Assembly: GCA_964652825.1 (NCBI GenBank)
Contig: CAZZCU010000001.1
Span: forward strand, 124,001 to 188,000
Length of the DNA stretch: 64,000 nt
From: CAZZCU01 sp964652825
GTDB taxonomy: Bacteria; Bdellovibrionota_B; Oligoflexia; Oligoflexales; CAZZCU01
Direction: 5' to 3'
Part shown: one piece after another, positions 8,326 to 16,794 of the stretch
Numbering within the stretch: position 1 is the first letter of the stretch
Layout of the letters: each line of letters starts with the position of its first letter
Notes under the pieces: generated by a model
The model's input: the letters and a program-made list of their open reading frames with translations, nothing else
Databases searched by the model: none
What the model was told of the DNA's origin: nothing
Made by a program: the position numbers and the translations under genes

Positions 8326-9822
8326 ATGACTTTGAAGCTGGACAGCTTTTCGTCATCGGCGCATGCGATTGCGTCCGCCGTTAATGCACAACCGGCGCTT
8401 GCGAAAGACGTCGCCGACTACTATCTGGCGCGCGTTGCTAAATACCAAAAAGAATTGAATTGTTTTTTGCATTTTGATGAGCAGGATGTTGTTCGTCAGG
8501 TGGAAGCCGTTCGTGCGGCGTGCGGCAAAGGCAAAAAACTGCCATTAGCCGGCGTTCCGGTCGCAATCAAAGACAATATTTGTGTTGCTGACATGCCGAC
8601 CACATGTGCCTCAAAAATCCTGGCCGGATTTCGTCCGCCGTATGATGCGACCGCTGTCACCAAATTACGTGAGGCGGGCGCGATTATTTTTGGCAAAGTG
8701 AATTGCGATGAATTCGCCATGGGCAGCTCGAATGAAAATTCGGCCTATGGCGCCGTGCGTAATCCATGGGATTTGGAGCGTGTGCCGGGCGGCTCTTCAG
8801 GCGGTTCGGCGGCGGTTGTCGCTGCGGATTTGGCGCCAGTGGCATTAGGCTCTGATACCGGCGGTTCGATTCGACAGCCGGCAAGTTTTTGTGGCATTGC
8901 CGGCCTGAAGCCAACATATGGACGGATCAGTCGTTATGGTTTGGTGGCTTTTGGTTCCTCGCTTGATCAGATCGGACCGATGACCAGATCCGTTCTTGAT
9001 GCTGCGTTGGTTACGGACGTGCTTTCCGGTTGCGATGCCATGGACTCCACCTCTAGTTCTCTAGCCCCCACGAAGATATACGATGATCTTTTGGCGAAGG
9101 CACAAAGTGGTGCGCTATCTATTAAAGGTATGAAGCTTGGTCTGGTGTCAGAGTTTTTTGGTGATGGTTTGGACAAAGATGTTCGTCAGCAAGTGATGAC
9201 GGCAGTGGAAAAATTCAAAGAGCTTGGCGCGACCGTCACAGAGATGAGTTTGCCGCATCTTAAATACAGCATTGCCGCATATTACGTTATCGCCACGGCC
9301 GAGGCATCGGCGAATCTGGCGCGCTTTGATGGTATTCGTTATGGTTTGCGCTGCGAAAAAGCCGGTGATTCCTTGCGTGATGTTTACCAACAAACACGCA
9401 ATGCCGGCTTTGGGCGCGAAGTTAAGCAGCGGATTATGCTCGGAACCTTTGTTTTATCGAGCGGCTACTATGATGCCTACTACGGCAAAGCCAATGCGGT
9501 GCGTGAACTTATTACCAAAGATTTTAATCAGGCATTTGCCAAAGTTGATTTATTGCTCTCACCGACTTCGCCCTCCACGTCGTTCAAAATCGGTGAGAAA
9601 GCCAATGATCCTTTGTCTATGTATTTAAGTGATATTTGCACCATTGGAGTTAATCTCGCGGGTATTCCGGGCCTTGCGATTCCTTGCGGCTTTGACTCAA
9701 AAGGTATGCCAGTTGGTTTGCAGATTTTAGGACCACACTTTTCGGAAGCGAAGATTTTGGAAGGCGCATTTGCTTATGAACAAGCCACTCAGTGGTGGAG
9801 CCACAAAAGACCAAAAATCTGA
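8326..9822 (+). CDS. gatA: Asp-tRNA(Asn)/Glu-tRNA(Gln) amidotransferase subunit A
   Basis: Amidase subunit that releases ammonia from glutamine or asparagine for the GatB reaction. The 498 residues contain the amidase signature, with the catalytic triad readable as Lys82 (VAIKDN), Ser157 (GGSSGGSAA) and the nucleophile Ser181 (DTGGSIRQPA). The start is a choice between ATG 8326 and an in-frame TTG at 8320. The TTG overlaps the gatC stop and is better spaced from the aggA-like site at 8309-8312, so true coupling may use it. Its 3' end overlaps gatB. The presence of gatCAB implies indirect formation of Gln-tRNA and/or Asn-tRNA. Confidence 0.95.
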   Translation: MTLKLDSFSSSAHAIASAVNAQPALAKDVADYYLARVAKYQKELNCFLHFDEQDVVRQVEAVRAACGKGKKLPLAGVPVAIKDNICVADMPTTCASKILAGFRPPYDATAVTKLREAGAIIFGKVNCDEFAMGSSNENSAYGAVRNPWDLERVPGGSSGGSAAVVAADLAPVALGSDTGGSIRQPASFCGIAGLKPTYGRISRYGLVAFGSSLDQIGPMTRSVLDAALVTDVLSGCDAMDSTSSSLAPTKIYDDLLAKAQSGALSIKGMKLGLVSEFFGDGLDKDVRQQVMTAVEKFKELGATVTEMSLPHLKYSIAAYYVIATAEASANLARFDGIRYGLRCEKAGDSLRDVYQQTRNAGFGREVKQRIMLGTFVLSSGYYDAYYGKANAVRELITKDFNQAFAKVDLLLSPTSPSTSFKIGEKANDPLSMYLSDICTIGVNLAGIPGLAIPCGFDSKGMPVGLQILGPHFSEAKILEGAFAYEQATQWWSHKRPKI

Positions 9823-11272
9823 GGGTGTGCTTAGTCGCTATGAGCCGGTCATTGGACTGGAAGTTCATTGCCAGCTAAACACGGCCTCCAAATTATTTTG
9901 CAGTTGCTCGACCAAGTTTGGAGCACTACCGAATTATCACACCTGCCCTATTTGCCTGGGTTATCCGGGAGTGTTGCCGGTTTTAAATAAACAAGCGGTG
10001 GATTATGCCATCCGCGCGGCTTTAGCGATCGGTGCGGAAATCCATGCAATCAGTATTTTTTCGCGTAAGCAGTATTTTTATCCTGATTTGCCCAAAGGCT
10101 ATCAAATCACGCAGTATGATAAACCCTATTGCACGAATGGCAGTTTGACTTTGTCGTCGGGACAGACGGTGAGTATTGCGCGTATTCACCTGGAAGAGGA
10201 TGCCGGCAAAAACGTGCATGGTGATACTTCGTCGTACGTGGATTTGAATCGCGCCGGCGTGCCGCTGATCGAAATTGTGAGCGGGCCGGATATTCGTCGC
10301 CCGGAAGATGCCGCCGACTACCTAAAACGCTTACGGTCTTTGGTACGCTACCTCGAAATTTGCGACGGTAATTTAGAGGAAGGCTCATTTCGCTGTGATG
10401 CCAACGTCTCTATTCGACCACGTGGCAGAGAGGCTTTTGGCACGCGTTGCGAGATCAAGAATCTTAACTCCTTTCGTAATATTGAGAAGGCGATTACCTA
10501 CGAAATTATCCGGCAGGCGGATTTGCTGGATTCCGGCGGCAAAGTTATCCAACAAACCATGCTCTATGACGCGGCCTCCGGCCGAACCGCGCCGATGCGC
10601 TCCAAGGAAGAAAGCCACGACTACCGTTATTTCCCAGAACCCGACCTGTTGCCGCTTAAAATTTCCCCCTCGCGCATCACCACGGTTAAGTCTTCTTTAC
10701 CAGAATTACCTGAAGCCATGTCGGCGCGCTTCCAAGCCGCTTATGAACTGCCTGCTTACGATGCCAATGTCTTGACCGCGGAGAAGGAACTTGCTGAATT
10801 CTTTGAGAAAGTTGTTGCTGGCGTCGCGGGAGCCGTCCCACATAAAATTGTCGCCAACTGGGTGCATAGCGAGTTCCTGCGCGAGGTCAATAACCGTGAA
10901 TGGGATCTGAGCAAGCCACCGGTTACATCCGATAACCTTTCAGAATTACTAAAACTTATTGGAAATCAAACGATCTCCGGCAAGATCGCGAAAACTGTTT
11001 TTGAGGAAATGGTGGAGCATGGCGGGACCCCGGGAGAAATCGTTAAATCTCAGGGACTTGTGCAGGTATCTGATGAATCGGCAATTCATGCAATTGTTGA
11101 TAAAGTGATTGCTGAGAGCCCTCAGCAGGTTGCGCAGTATAAAGCCGGCAAAGAAAAGGTCTTTGGCTTTTTTGTCGGCCAGATTATGAAAGCATCCGGC
11201 GGAAAATTGAATCCAGGTATGGTCAATGACATCCTTAAAGACAAGCTCAATGCCTGCAAAAATCAGCCATGA
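9776..11272 (+). CDS. gatB: Asp-tRNA(Asn)/Glu-tRNA(Gln) amidotransferase subunit B
   Basis: The subunit that activates the tRNA-bound Glu or Asp with ATP and accepts ammonia from GatA. It has the family N-terminus YEPVIGLEVHCQL, cysteines typical of the zinc site (FCSCSTKFG, NYHTCPICLGYPG), the core DLNRAGVPLIEIVS, and the C-terminal helical GatB/YqeY tail ending in GMVNDILKDKL. At 498 residues it is slightly long because of an N-terminal leader of about 20 residues. With ATG 9776 (ggaagg at 9759-9764) it overlaps gatA by 47 bases. GTG 9827 would avoid the overlap but has no usable Shine-Dalgarno spacing. Confidence 0.94.
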   Translation: MNKPLSGGATKDQKSEGVLSRYEPVIGLEVHCQLNTASKLFCSCSTKFGALPNYHTCPICLGYPGVLPVLNKQAVDYAIRAALAIGAEIHAISIFSRKQYFYPDLPKGYQITQYDKPYCTNGSLTLSSGQTVSIARIHLEEDAGKNVHGDTSSYVDLNRAGVPLIEIVSGPDIRRPEDAADYLKRLRSLVRYLEICDGNLEEGSFRCDANVSIRPRGREAFGTRCEIKNLNSFRNIEKAITYEIIRQADLLDSGGKVIQQTMLYDAASGRTAPMRSKEESHDYRYFPEPDLLPLKISPSRITTVKSSLPELPEAMSARFQAAYELPAYDANVLTAEKELAEFFEKVVAGVAGAVPHKIVANWVHSEFLREVNNREWDLSKPPVTSDNLSELLKLIGNQTISGKIAKTVFEEMVEHGGTPGEIVKSQGLVQVSDESAIHAIVDKVIAESPQQVAQYKAGKEKVFGFFVGQIMKASGGKLNPGMVNDILKDKLNACKNQP

Positions 11273-12353
11273 ACCGGCAGCAAAACGCCTGGCAGAATTA
11301 GCCGCGCCCTTACTTAAAAAACCTTTATTTACGCATATTTATGCTGAGGCTGGTTTTCTTCACGAACAAGAGCCACGAGTGCTTTTTGAGCACTTGCCCG
11401 AGGGTCGAAGCATCTTTGATCTGGCGAGTTTGACCAAGGCCCTGGTGACCGGACCGCTGGTCCTTTGGACGAGCGAACAGAAAGCCTTAGATATCTCCGC
11501 TCCCGTCCGAACCTGGGCGAATTTGCCTCTTCAAAACAGCTTGCTGGACACCATTACCATTGAGCAATTGCTGATGCATCGTAGTGGGTTGCCTGCCTGG
11601 CGCAATTTTTATGTCGCATGTGAACAAAACGATCCGCCAGCAAACGAGTCGAGACGGGATAAAATCCTAAGAATTATAAGTAATTGCAGCTTGGAACCCA
11701 CTGCCCGGCATGATAACTATAGCGACGTTGGCTACGTACTTTTAACTCTGATTCTTGAGGAAATTTGGGGAGTTAGAATCGATTTGCTTTGGCAAAAATT
11801 TATCACGACTACTCTTAGACCCAATTCTTTAGCTGATATAGGCTATTCAATGAATGATGACGCTCGCAAAGCCTGTATACCCAGTGCGTACTGCCCGCTT
11901 CGACAACGAATGCTAATCGGCGAGGTACATGATGAAAATACTCATGCATTATCGGGAGTTAGCGGACATGCGGGCTTGTTTGCCAGTGGTGCTGCTCTCG
12001 TTAATTATTTGAAATTATTGACACAATCAGCATTTGGGCAAAAGTTTTTCGCCAACAAATACCCCTTAGCTGTTTCGGGTTATCCTGACTTGGTAGCCCC
12101 GGCAAGCTATCGCGTCTGGTACGAACCAAGTGGTTCTCGTTTTGGCGCTGGCCAGGCAATCGGCCATTGGGGATTTACCGGAACAGGTTTTTGGCTGGAT
12201 CTAGCTAATATGAGCTATGGTGTGTTGCTAACCAATCGAATTATTAGCGGCCGTCTCCCGGGGCCCGCCATGCGTGACTTTCGCGTCGCAACCTTTGCCC
12301 TCTTTGCCGAAGCCCTTGGTAAAACGCAAAATAGCGCGGAAAAATACATGTAA
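11250..12353 (+). CDS. serine hydrolase of the beta-lactamase (class C / PBP-like) family
   Basis: The 367-residue protein carries the three motifs of the penicillin-recognising serine hydrolase fold. These are S60-L-T-K63 (SxxK nucleophile), Y157-S-D (the Y-x-N equivalent) and a late GHWGFTGTGFW (the HTG/KTG equivalent). It also has the family phrase HRSGLPAW. Such proteins act as esterases, D-amino-acid peptidases or cell-wall enzymes, so real beta-lactamase activity should not be assumed. I see no signal peptide, which favours a cytoplasmic role. The start at 11250 lies inside the last 23 bases of gatB. The gene is probably translated by coupling, as no strong Shine-Dalgarno is visible. 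Confidence 0.8.
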   Translation: MPAKISHEPAAKRLAELAAPLLKKPLFTHIYAEAGFLHEQEPRVLFEHLPEGRSIFDLASLTKALVTGPLVLWTSEQKALDISAPVRTWANLPLQNSLLDTITIEQLLMHRSGLPAWRNFYVACEQNDPPANESRRDKILRIISNCSLEPTARHDNYSDVGYVLLTLILEEIWGVRIDLLWQKFITTTLRPNSLADIGYSMNDDARKACIPSAYCPLRQRMLIGEVHDENTHALSGVSGHAGLFASGAALVNYLKLLTQSAFGQKFFANKYPLAVSGYPDLVAPASYRVWYEPSGSRFGAGQAIGHWGFTGTGFWLDLANMSYGVLLTNRIISGRLPGPAMRDFRVATFALFAEALGKTQNSAEKYM

Positions 12354-12397
12354 TACATGGGTTTCATGTATTTCAAACCGTATAAAGGCTACCGATC

Positions 12398-13531
12398 GTG
12401 ACCGCCAGGATTGCTATCATCGGCCGCGGCATTGCCGGACTTACCGCGGCGTTTCGCTTTGCTCTCGCCGGACATCAAGTAGTGGTTATTGGCCCCCCGG
12501 CACTTGCTGGTTCGGCGAGTGTCGTCGCCCAGGGTCTGTTGGTAAGTAAGGGGCTCATTCTGGCTAGAGATCCGCTTTACGCGCTTAAGCTGCGTGGACA
12601 GCGTGAGCTGAATAGCTGGTTAAGGCTGATTGAGCAGCATGCGGGTCTGAGTCTTCCACGTCGCCTTGAGGGTGCGTTAGAGCCGTTTTGGAGCGAAGCC
12701 GAGTATCGCTATTTGCGAAAGCGTATTTTCAAACTTAATTTTGCTGGCTTTACTGGCGTCGATGTCTTGAGTCGCGACGATCTTGGAGGATTGGTAAGTG
12801 CCGATCTCATAAAAGCCGGCGCAATCGGTGCTTTTCTTTATCCTTTCGATGGTTGGTTTGATCCGCAGGCAACGCTCGCAGCCCTGGAAATCGCGTTAAA
12901 AAAACTCGGCGTTGGCTTTTGTGAGGCGGCTTGCGAGCGCGTGGAATTTGCCGCGCCGATGGTGCGGGTGATTTTACGTGATGCGGATGTTGTGGTTGCT
13001 AAAGATGCGATCATTGCCGCAGGAGCATTTTCGGGGCCGATTATGCTGCGTTCTGGATTGTCTGATCAGATGTTACGCAGTGTGCTTGGTCTAAATCTTA
13101 CTTGCGCACGACAGGATACGCAAAAAACCTATCTTCCACTTGTTCATGGTCGGCGTAGTCTGGTCGTCACCGACTATGCGCAGGTGGTAGGCGCTGCGAG
13201 TAGTCGACTTGATCAGACTATGCCTAGTCAGGATGTTCTTGATCAGACAAGGGCAGCGATGATCGAGGCCGCCCAGGAGTTTACTTCGCATTCTACGGAG
13301 CAATTGCTGGCGATGACACCGCGCTGGGGGGTTCGTCTAAATACGGCTGATCGGCGTCCTTTGGTCGGGTTTGCCAACTTGGGCGAGAATCGGCGCCTTG
13401 GTTTCCTGACGGCGCTGTATAAAAGCGGGCTTCAGATAGCCGATCTTTGCGCCCAACAGCTCTGCCATGCCTATGAATCCGACGAAGTATCACCGGCGTT
13501 TTCGCCGGAGCGCTTTTTAAAAAATCCTTAA
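12398..13531 (+). CDS. FAD-dependent amino-acid oxidase-like protein (DAO/ThiO type)
   Basis: A 377-residue flavoprotein with an N-terminal dinucleotide-binding fold (IAIIGRGIAGLTAAFRFA, GxGxxG) and the second FAD contact typical of the D-amino-acid oxidase family (AAGAFSGP near residue 207). The C-terminal pattern (RWGVRLNTADRRPLVG, then LTALYKSGL) resembles glycine oxidase ThiO/DadA-like enzymes. The substrate cannot be told, and no thiazole (thi) genes are nearby. The start is GTG with aaagg nine bases upstream. It lies 44 bases after the serine hydrolase and probably in the same transcript. Confidence 0.75.
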   Translation: MTARIAIIGRGIAGLTAAFRFALAGHQVVVIGPPALAGSASVVAQGLLVSKGLILARDPLYALKLRGQRELNSWLRLIEQHAGLSLPRRLEGALEPFWSEAEYRYLRKRIFKLNFAGFTGVDVLSRDDLGGLVSADLIKAGAIGAFLYPFDGWFDPQATLAALEIALKKLGVGFCEAACERVEFAAPMVRVILRDADVVVAKDAIIAAGAFSGPIMLRSGLSDQMLRSVLGLNLTCARQDTQKTYLPLVHGRRSLVVTDYAQVVGAASSRLDQTMPSQDVLDQTRAAMIEAAQEFTSHSTEQLLAMTPRWGVRLNTADRRPLVGFANLGENRRLGFLTALYKSGLQIADLCAQQLCHAYESDEVSPAFSPERFLKNP

Positions 13532-13595
13532 ATTTTGTGCAATCAGTGCCGATAACTCTGGTGGCCAGTTGTACTGGCATTTGGAGGAATGAAAG

Positions 13596-14309
13596 ATGCG
13601 CTGTGATTTTTTTATCAAGTTTAACGCGGCCGTAATTTCGGCGTTGATGATGCTTGGCGGTTGTTCGTCAAATCAAACAACAACGGACGAACCTGTTGCA
13701 ACCGGAGCGGTGGATGACGAAGATGTTATCGACAGCGATGAAGTCGGCGCGGAAATGATGATGCCACCGGCTCTTAGCGAAGAGCCGACGGATCAAGATA
13801 TCGGCACGTTGGATAGCGCTCCGACGAATGTTGCAGATGATATGCCGATGCCAAGCGATTTGTCTGCCATTGACGACGCTCCAGTCGAGTCACAGCATTC
13901 GACTTTAGCAGCTTTGGCCACGGGTGATTTGGAGTATATCGTGATGCCGGGCGATACTCTTGGTAAGATCGCCAAGCGTCTGTATGGATCGGCAAAGCGT
14001 TACACGGACTTGGCGGAACAGAATCAACTTGTGGACGCAAACAAAATTTATCCAGGTGATCGCATTAGGTATGCAAGCACCGAAGCGGTAGGCAGATACA
14101 AAAATGATAGCGGTCAGATCGCTAAAACAACGACCATCAAGCGCGGCGAAAGCTTGTCAAAGCTAGCGTTACGATTGTACGGCCACGCCAATTATTGGCG
14201 CCTGATTTGGAAATATAATCTTGAGCAGATACCAAATCCAAATCGTGTCGATGTCGGCCAATCACTTAGTTACATCGTGATTCCACGCGATAAAGCGATC
14301 ACGCATTAA
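13596..14309 (+). CDS. LysM-domain lipoprotein
   Basis: A 237-residue exported protein. It has a signal peptide ending in a lipobox (MMLGGC, Cys23), so it is probably a lipoprotein. A strongly acidic, Asp/Glu/Pro-rich linker (about 28-100) follows, then two LysM peptidoglycan-binding modules: residues 113-159 (VMPGDTLGKIAKRLYG, then YPGDRI) and 179-228 (IKRGESLSKLALRLYG, then VDVGQSL). The start is firm, with ggagg eight bases before ATG. No catalytic domain is attached, so it may tether an envelope structure to the wall. The downstream transporter gene starts two bases after the stop. Confidence 0.85.
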   Translation: MRCDFFIKFNAAVISALMMLGGCSSNQTTTDEPVATGAVDDEDVIDSDEVGAEMMMPPALSEEPTDQDIGTLDSAPTNVADDMPMPSDLSAIDDAPVESQHSTLAALATGDLEYIVMPGDTLGKIAKRLYGSAKRYTDLAEQNQLVDANKIYPGDRIRYASTEAVGRYKNDSGQIAKTTTIKRGESLSKLALRLYGHANYWRLIWKYNLEQIPNPNRVDVGQSLSYIVIPRDKAITH

Positions 14310-14311
14310 CT

Positions 14312-14686
14312 ATGACATCACCGTGGATTTTTTTGGCTGCCGCAATTATTTTTGAAGTTTGCGGCACGACATCGATGAAGCTATCCGATGGTTATACTCG
14401 TTTGCTGCCAAGCATTGCCGTGTTTGTCTTTTACTTTTTTTCCTTTTCATCGCTGGGCCTTGCATTGAAAATTTTGGACGTTAGTGTCGCATATGCGATA
14501 TGGTCAGGAGTTGGCACAGCCGCTATCGCGATTATTGGTACAGTTTGGTTTCGCGAAGACCTGACGGCTTCTAAAGTCTTGTGGTTGGCGATGATTATCG
14601 TTGGCGTTGTCGGCCTCAACTTGTCGACGAACAAGCTGGAGCACTCAAATAATCCTACGGAAGATGTTACGCCTACCCCGCCTTAA
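14312..14686 (+). CDS. small multidrug resistance (SMR) family transporter
   Basis: A 124-residue, four-helix inner-membrane protein of the EmrE family. The membrane-embedded glutamate required for proton-coupled export is present (Glu15 in IIFEVCGTTSMKLS), as is the helix-3 signature AYAIWSGVGTA. The sequence is closer to EmrE/EbrA-type drug exporters than to the guanidinium-exporting Gdx group. A polar, Pro/Thr-rich tail of about 15 residues extends past helix 4. It starts two bases after the LysM gene and has no clear Shine-Dalgarno of its own, suggesting coupled translation. Confidence 0.85.
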   Translation: MTSPWIFLAAAIIFEVCGTTSMKLSDGYTRLLPSIAVFVFYFFSFSSLGLALKILDVSVAYAIWSGVGTAAIAIIGTVWFREDLTASKVLWLAMIIVGVVGLNLSTNKLEHSNNPTEDVTPTPP

Positions 14687-14764
14687 ATGAGAAATCTTCG
14701 ATACTTAGAAATTTGTTTGTATGGCAATCAGTTTGGAGTATGATCTCTACAAAGGTAGGTGATT

Positions 14765-15172
14765 ATGCTTACAGAAAACAAATCGTTCTTACCTGAAAAT
14801 GTTATTCATCTCCATCGACGCGGTCCATTCTCGTTGCAGGAAGCTCGCAAGATAGTCCCGCTGGTGCTCAGGATAACCGAGCGATGGTATAAAGAAGCCC
14901 ATTATCTGGCTACTGCATTTGAAAACGCCACAACCCAAACACAAAAAGATCTTGCCGAAGAGCAGCTACAACAAGTGATCATGAGTTGGAGCGATCAGAT
15001 TCGCAGCGTTGGTGGTGAGGCAAAGGGACCATGGTTGGTTGATTTTGATACGGGCAAAGGTTTTTATTGGTGCTGGCGATATCCTGAAAAAGAGCTGGCG
15101 TACTATCACACACATGAAGCGGGGTTTGCGGGACGTGAGCTTATTCAAGACTCCGAGGTTGATTTGCAATAG
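14765..15172 (+). CDS. DUF2203 family protein
   Basis: A 135-residue protein resembling the uncharacterised DUF2203 family. It has FSLQEARKIVPLVLRITERW at the N-terminus, then the diagnostic second half VDFDTGKGFYWCWRYPEKEL and HEAGFAGREL. The conserved Trp, Cys, Tyr and His residues have suggested a metal or small-molecule site, but no function is established. The start is chosen at ATG 14765 because aggtagg lies five bases upstream. Its 3' end overlaps the start proposed for the following dehydrogenase gene. Confidence 0.7.
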   Translation: MLTENKSFLPENVIHLHRRGPFSLQEARKIVPLVLRITERWYKEAHYLATAFENATTQTQKDLAEEQLQQVIMSWSDQIRSVGGEAKGPWLVDFDTGKGFYWCWRYPEKELAYYHTHEAGFAGRELIQDSEVDLQ

Positions 15173-16286
15173 CCGCCCGATTTTTTTCTGTTTGTGCTTT
15201 TCATTGTTTTCCTGGACCACCCACGGCCAAATATTTTCAGAAAAATTGTCCGGCTTTAACGAGCCGACCGACATTCAGTTTTTACCTGGTAGTAACCAAG
15301 AAGCGATCATTCTCGAAAAAACCGGCACGGCGAAACGCTGGCATCTTCCCGCCAACAAAGTGGAAGATTTGTTTAAGGTAACGGTGCTGACGGCCTCCGA
15401 ACAAGGCTTGCTGGGTATGGCGTTTCACCCAGATTTCAACAAGAACGGCCGTTTTTTTATTAACGTCGTTGTTCGCTCTGGCAAGAAAGACGTGACGCGC
15501 GTTGATGAGTGGAACTGGCAGCCAGCAAAAAAAATCACGCCAAGTTTTAAACAAACGATTCTCGAGCAAGAGCAGCCGTATGTGAATCATAATGCTGGCC
15601 AGTTGGCGTTCGGTCCGGATGGATTTTTGTATGTTGGTTTTGGTGACGGTGGTTCGCGCAATGATCCATTGCTTGCCGGTCAGGATCTCAAGACCTGGTT
15701 GGGCAAAATGTTACGCATTGATGTCAACAATACCGAACAGGGTAAGCATTATGCGGTGCCAAAAGACAATCCGTTTATAGGCAGGGCCAATGCCCGCCCG
15801 GAAATTTGGGCTTATGGCCTGCGCAATCCGTGGCGCTATTCCTTTGATGGCAAGGGCCGCTTGTTTGTTGGCGATGTCGGTCAGGACGCCTCCGAGGAAA
15901 TTTCTATCGTACGCCGCGGCGGCAATTACGGCTGGAATATAATGGAGGCGGAACATTGTTTTTCGCCGAAGAAAGGCTGTAAGACGACAGATCTTGAGCT
16001 GCCGATTTTAAGTTATGGCCGCAAGGATGGTGTGTCCATCACCGGTGGTTTCGTTTACGAAGGTAAAAAACTTAAAAATATACGTGGCAAATATATCTTT
16101 GCGGATTTTGGTATGGGAAAAATCTGGGCGATGACTCCACCGGCGGGAGATCGGGTTACCAAAACGTCCCAGGCCAAAGAATTGTTGTATGATTGCCGTT
16201 GTACGCCGTCGACGTTTGGCCGCAATGCGGACGGCGAACTTTATATGGCGGATTTTGCCAGCGGCAAGATTTTTTCCATGGAATAG
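15114..16286 (+). CDS. PQQ-dependent sugar dehydrogenase-like protein (exported)
   Basis: A six-bladed beta-propeller of the glucose/sorbosone dehydrogenase (GSDH) family, which oxidises sugars with pyrroloquinoline quinone in the periplasm. Family motifs are EQGLLGMAFHPDF, GQLAFGPDGFLYVGFGDGG, YGLRNPWRYSF, DVGQDASEEI and NYGWNIMEAEHCF. A hydrophobic signal-like segment (about residues 22-36, ending THGQ) precedes the propeller. The start is uncertain. ATG 15114 overlaps the previous gene by 59 bases without a Shine-Dalgarno. GTG 15135 or TTG 15159 would still include the signal. No PQQ biosynthesis genes are in the window. Confidence 0.8.
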   Translation: MKRGLRDVSLFKTPRLICNSRPIFFCLCFSLFSWTTHGQIFSEKLSGFNEPTDIQFLPGSNQEAIILEKTGTAKRWHLPANKVEDLFKVTVLTASEQGLLGMAFHPDFNKNGRFFINVVVRSGKKDVTRVDEWNWQPAKKITPSFKQTILEQEQPYVNHNAGQLAFGPDGFLYVGFGDGGSRNDPLLAGQDLKTWLGKMLRIDVNNTEQGKHYAVPKDNPFIGRANARPEIWAYGLRNPWRYSFDGKGRLFVGDVGQDASEEISIVRRGGNYGWNIMEAEHCFSPKKGCKTTDLELPILSYGRKDGVSITGGFVYEGKKLKNIRGKYIFADFGMGKIWAMTPPAGDRVTKTSQAKELLYDCRCTPSTFGRNADGELYMADFASGKIFSME

Positions 16287-16293
16287 ATCAGCG

Positions 16294-16794
16294 TCAAACC
16301 TTTTTCTTTAGCACATCGGTGCGCATGTCGGCTTTGTATTTAGCGAGTTTCTTGGTGAGTTGATCGTCGGGCTCTTTGCCGCCGGCGGCCAAAATCTGCA
16401 CGGCGAGTATGCCGGCATTCCAGGCGTTACCAATAGCGACTGTCGCAACGGGGACACCCTTTGGCATCTGTACAATGGAATACAAGGCGTCTTCGCCCTG
16501 CATGTGACCAACCGGAACCGGTACGCCGATGACCGGCAGCAGCGTGTGTGCGGCGACCATGCCCGGCAGATGAGCGGCGCCACCAGCGCCCGCGATGATA
16601 ACTCGCACGCCGCGCCCATGCGCGGTGCGCGCATACTCAGAGACCTCGTCGGGTGTTCGGTGTGCCGACAAAATTTTGATTTCAAAGCTCGTCTCAAATA
16701 AAGCGATCGCTTCGCCCGCAGCTTTCATGGTTGGCAAATCAGTATCGCTGCCCATGAGAATCGCAATCAGAGGTTTTGTGGATGACGTCGTCAT
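16294..16794 (-). CDS. purE: N5-carboxyaminoimidazole ribonucleotide mutase (class I PurE)
   Basis: Purine biosynthesis enzyme that converts N5-CAIR, made by PurK, to CAIR. The 166 residues have the family motifs AILMGSDTDLPTM, LSAHRTPDE and AGAGGAAHLPGMVAA. The SAHRTP pattern and the neighbouring purK mark the class I (PurK-dependent) form. The ATG at 16794 overlaps the purK stop in an ATGA arrangement, so the pair is translationally coupled. A longer reading starting at 16836 would intrude into purK and is not needed. Confidence 0.95.
   Translation of the reverse strand: MTTSSTKPLIAILMGSDTDLPTMKAAGEAIALFETSFEIKILSAHRTPDEVSEYARTAHGRGVRVIIAGAGGAAHLPGMVAAHTLLPVIGVPVPVGHMQGEDALYSIVQMPKGVPVATVAIGNAWNAGILAVQILAAGGKEPDDQLTKKLAKYKADMRTDVLKKKV

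Noticed and set aside
11250..12353. True beta-lactamase (antibiotic resistance)
   Set aside because: It has the fold's motifs but no signal peptide; the family is mostly other hydrolases.
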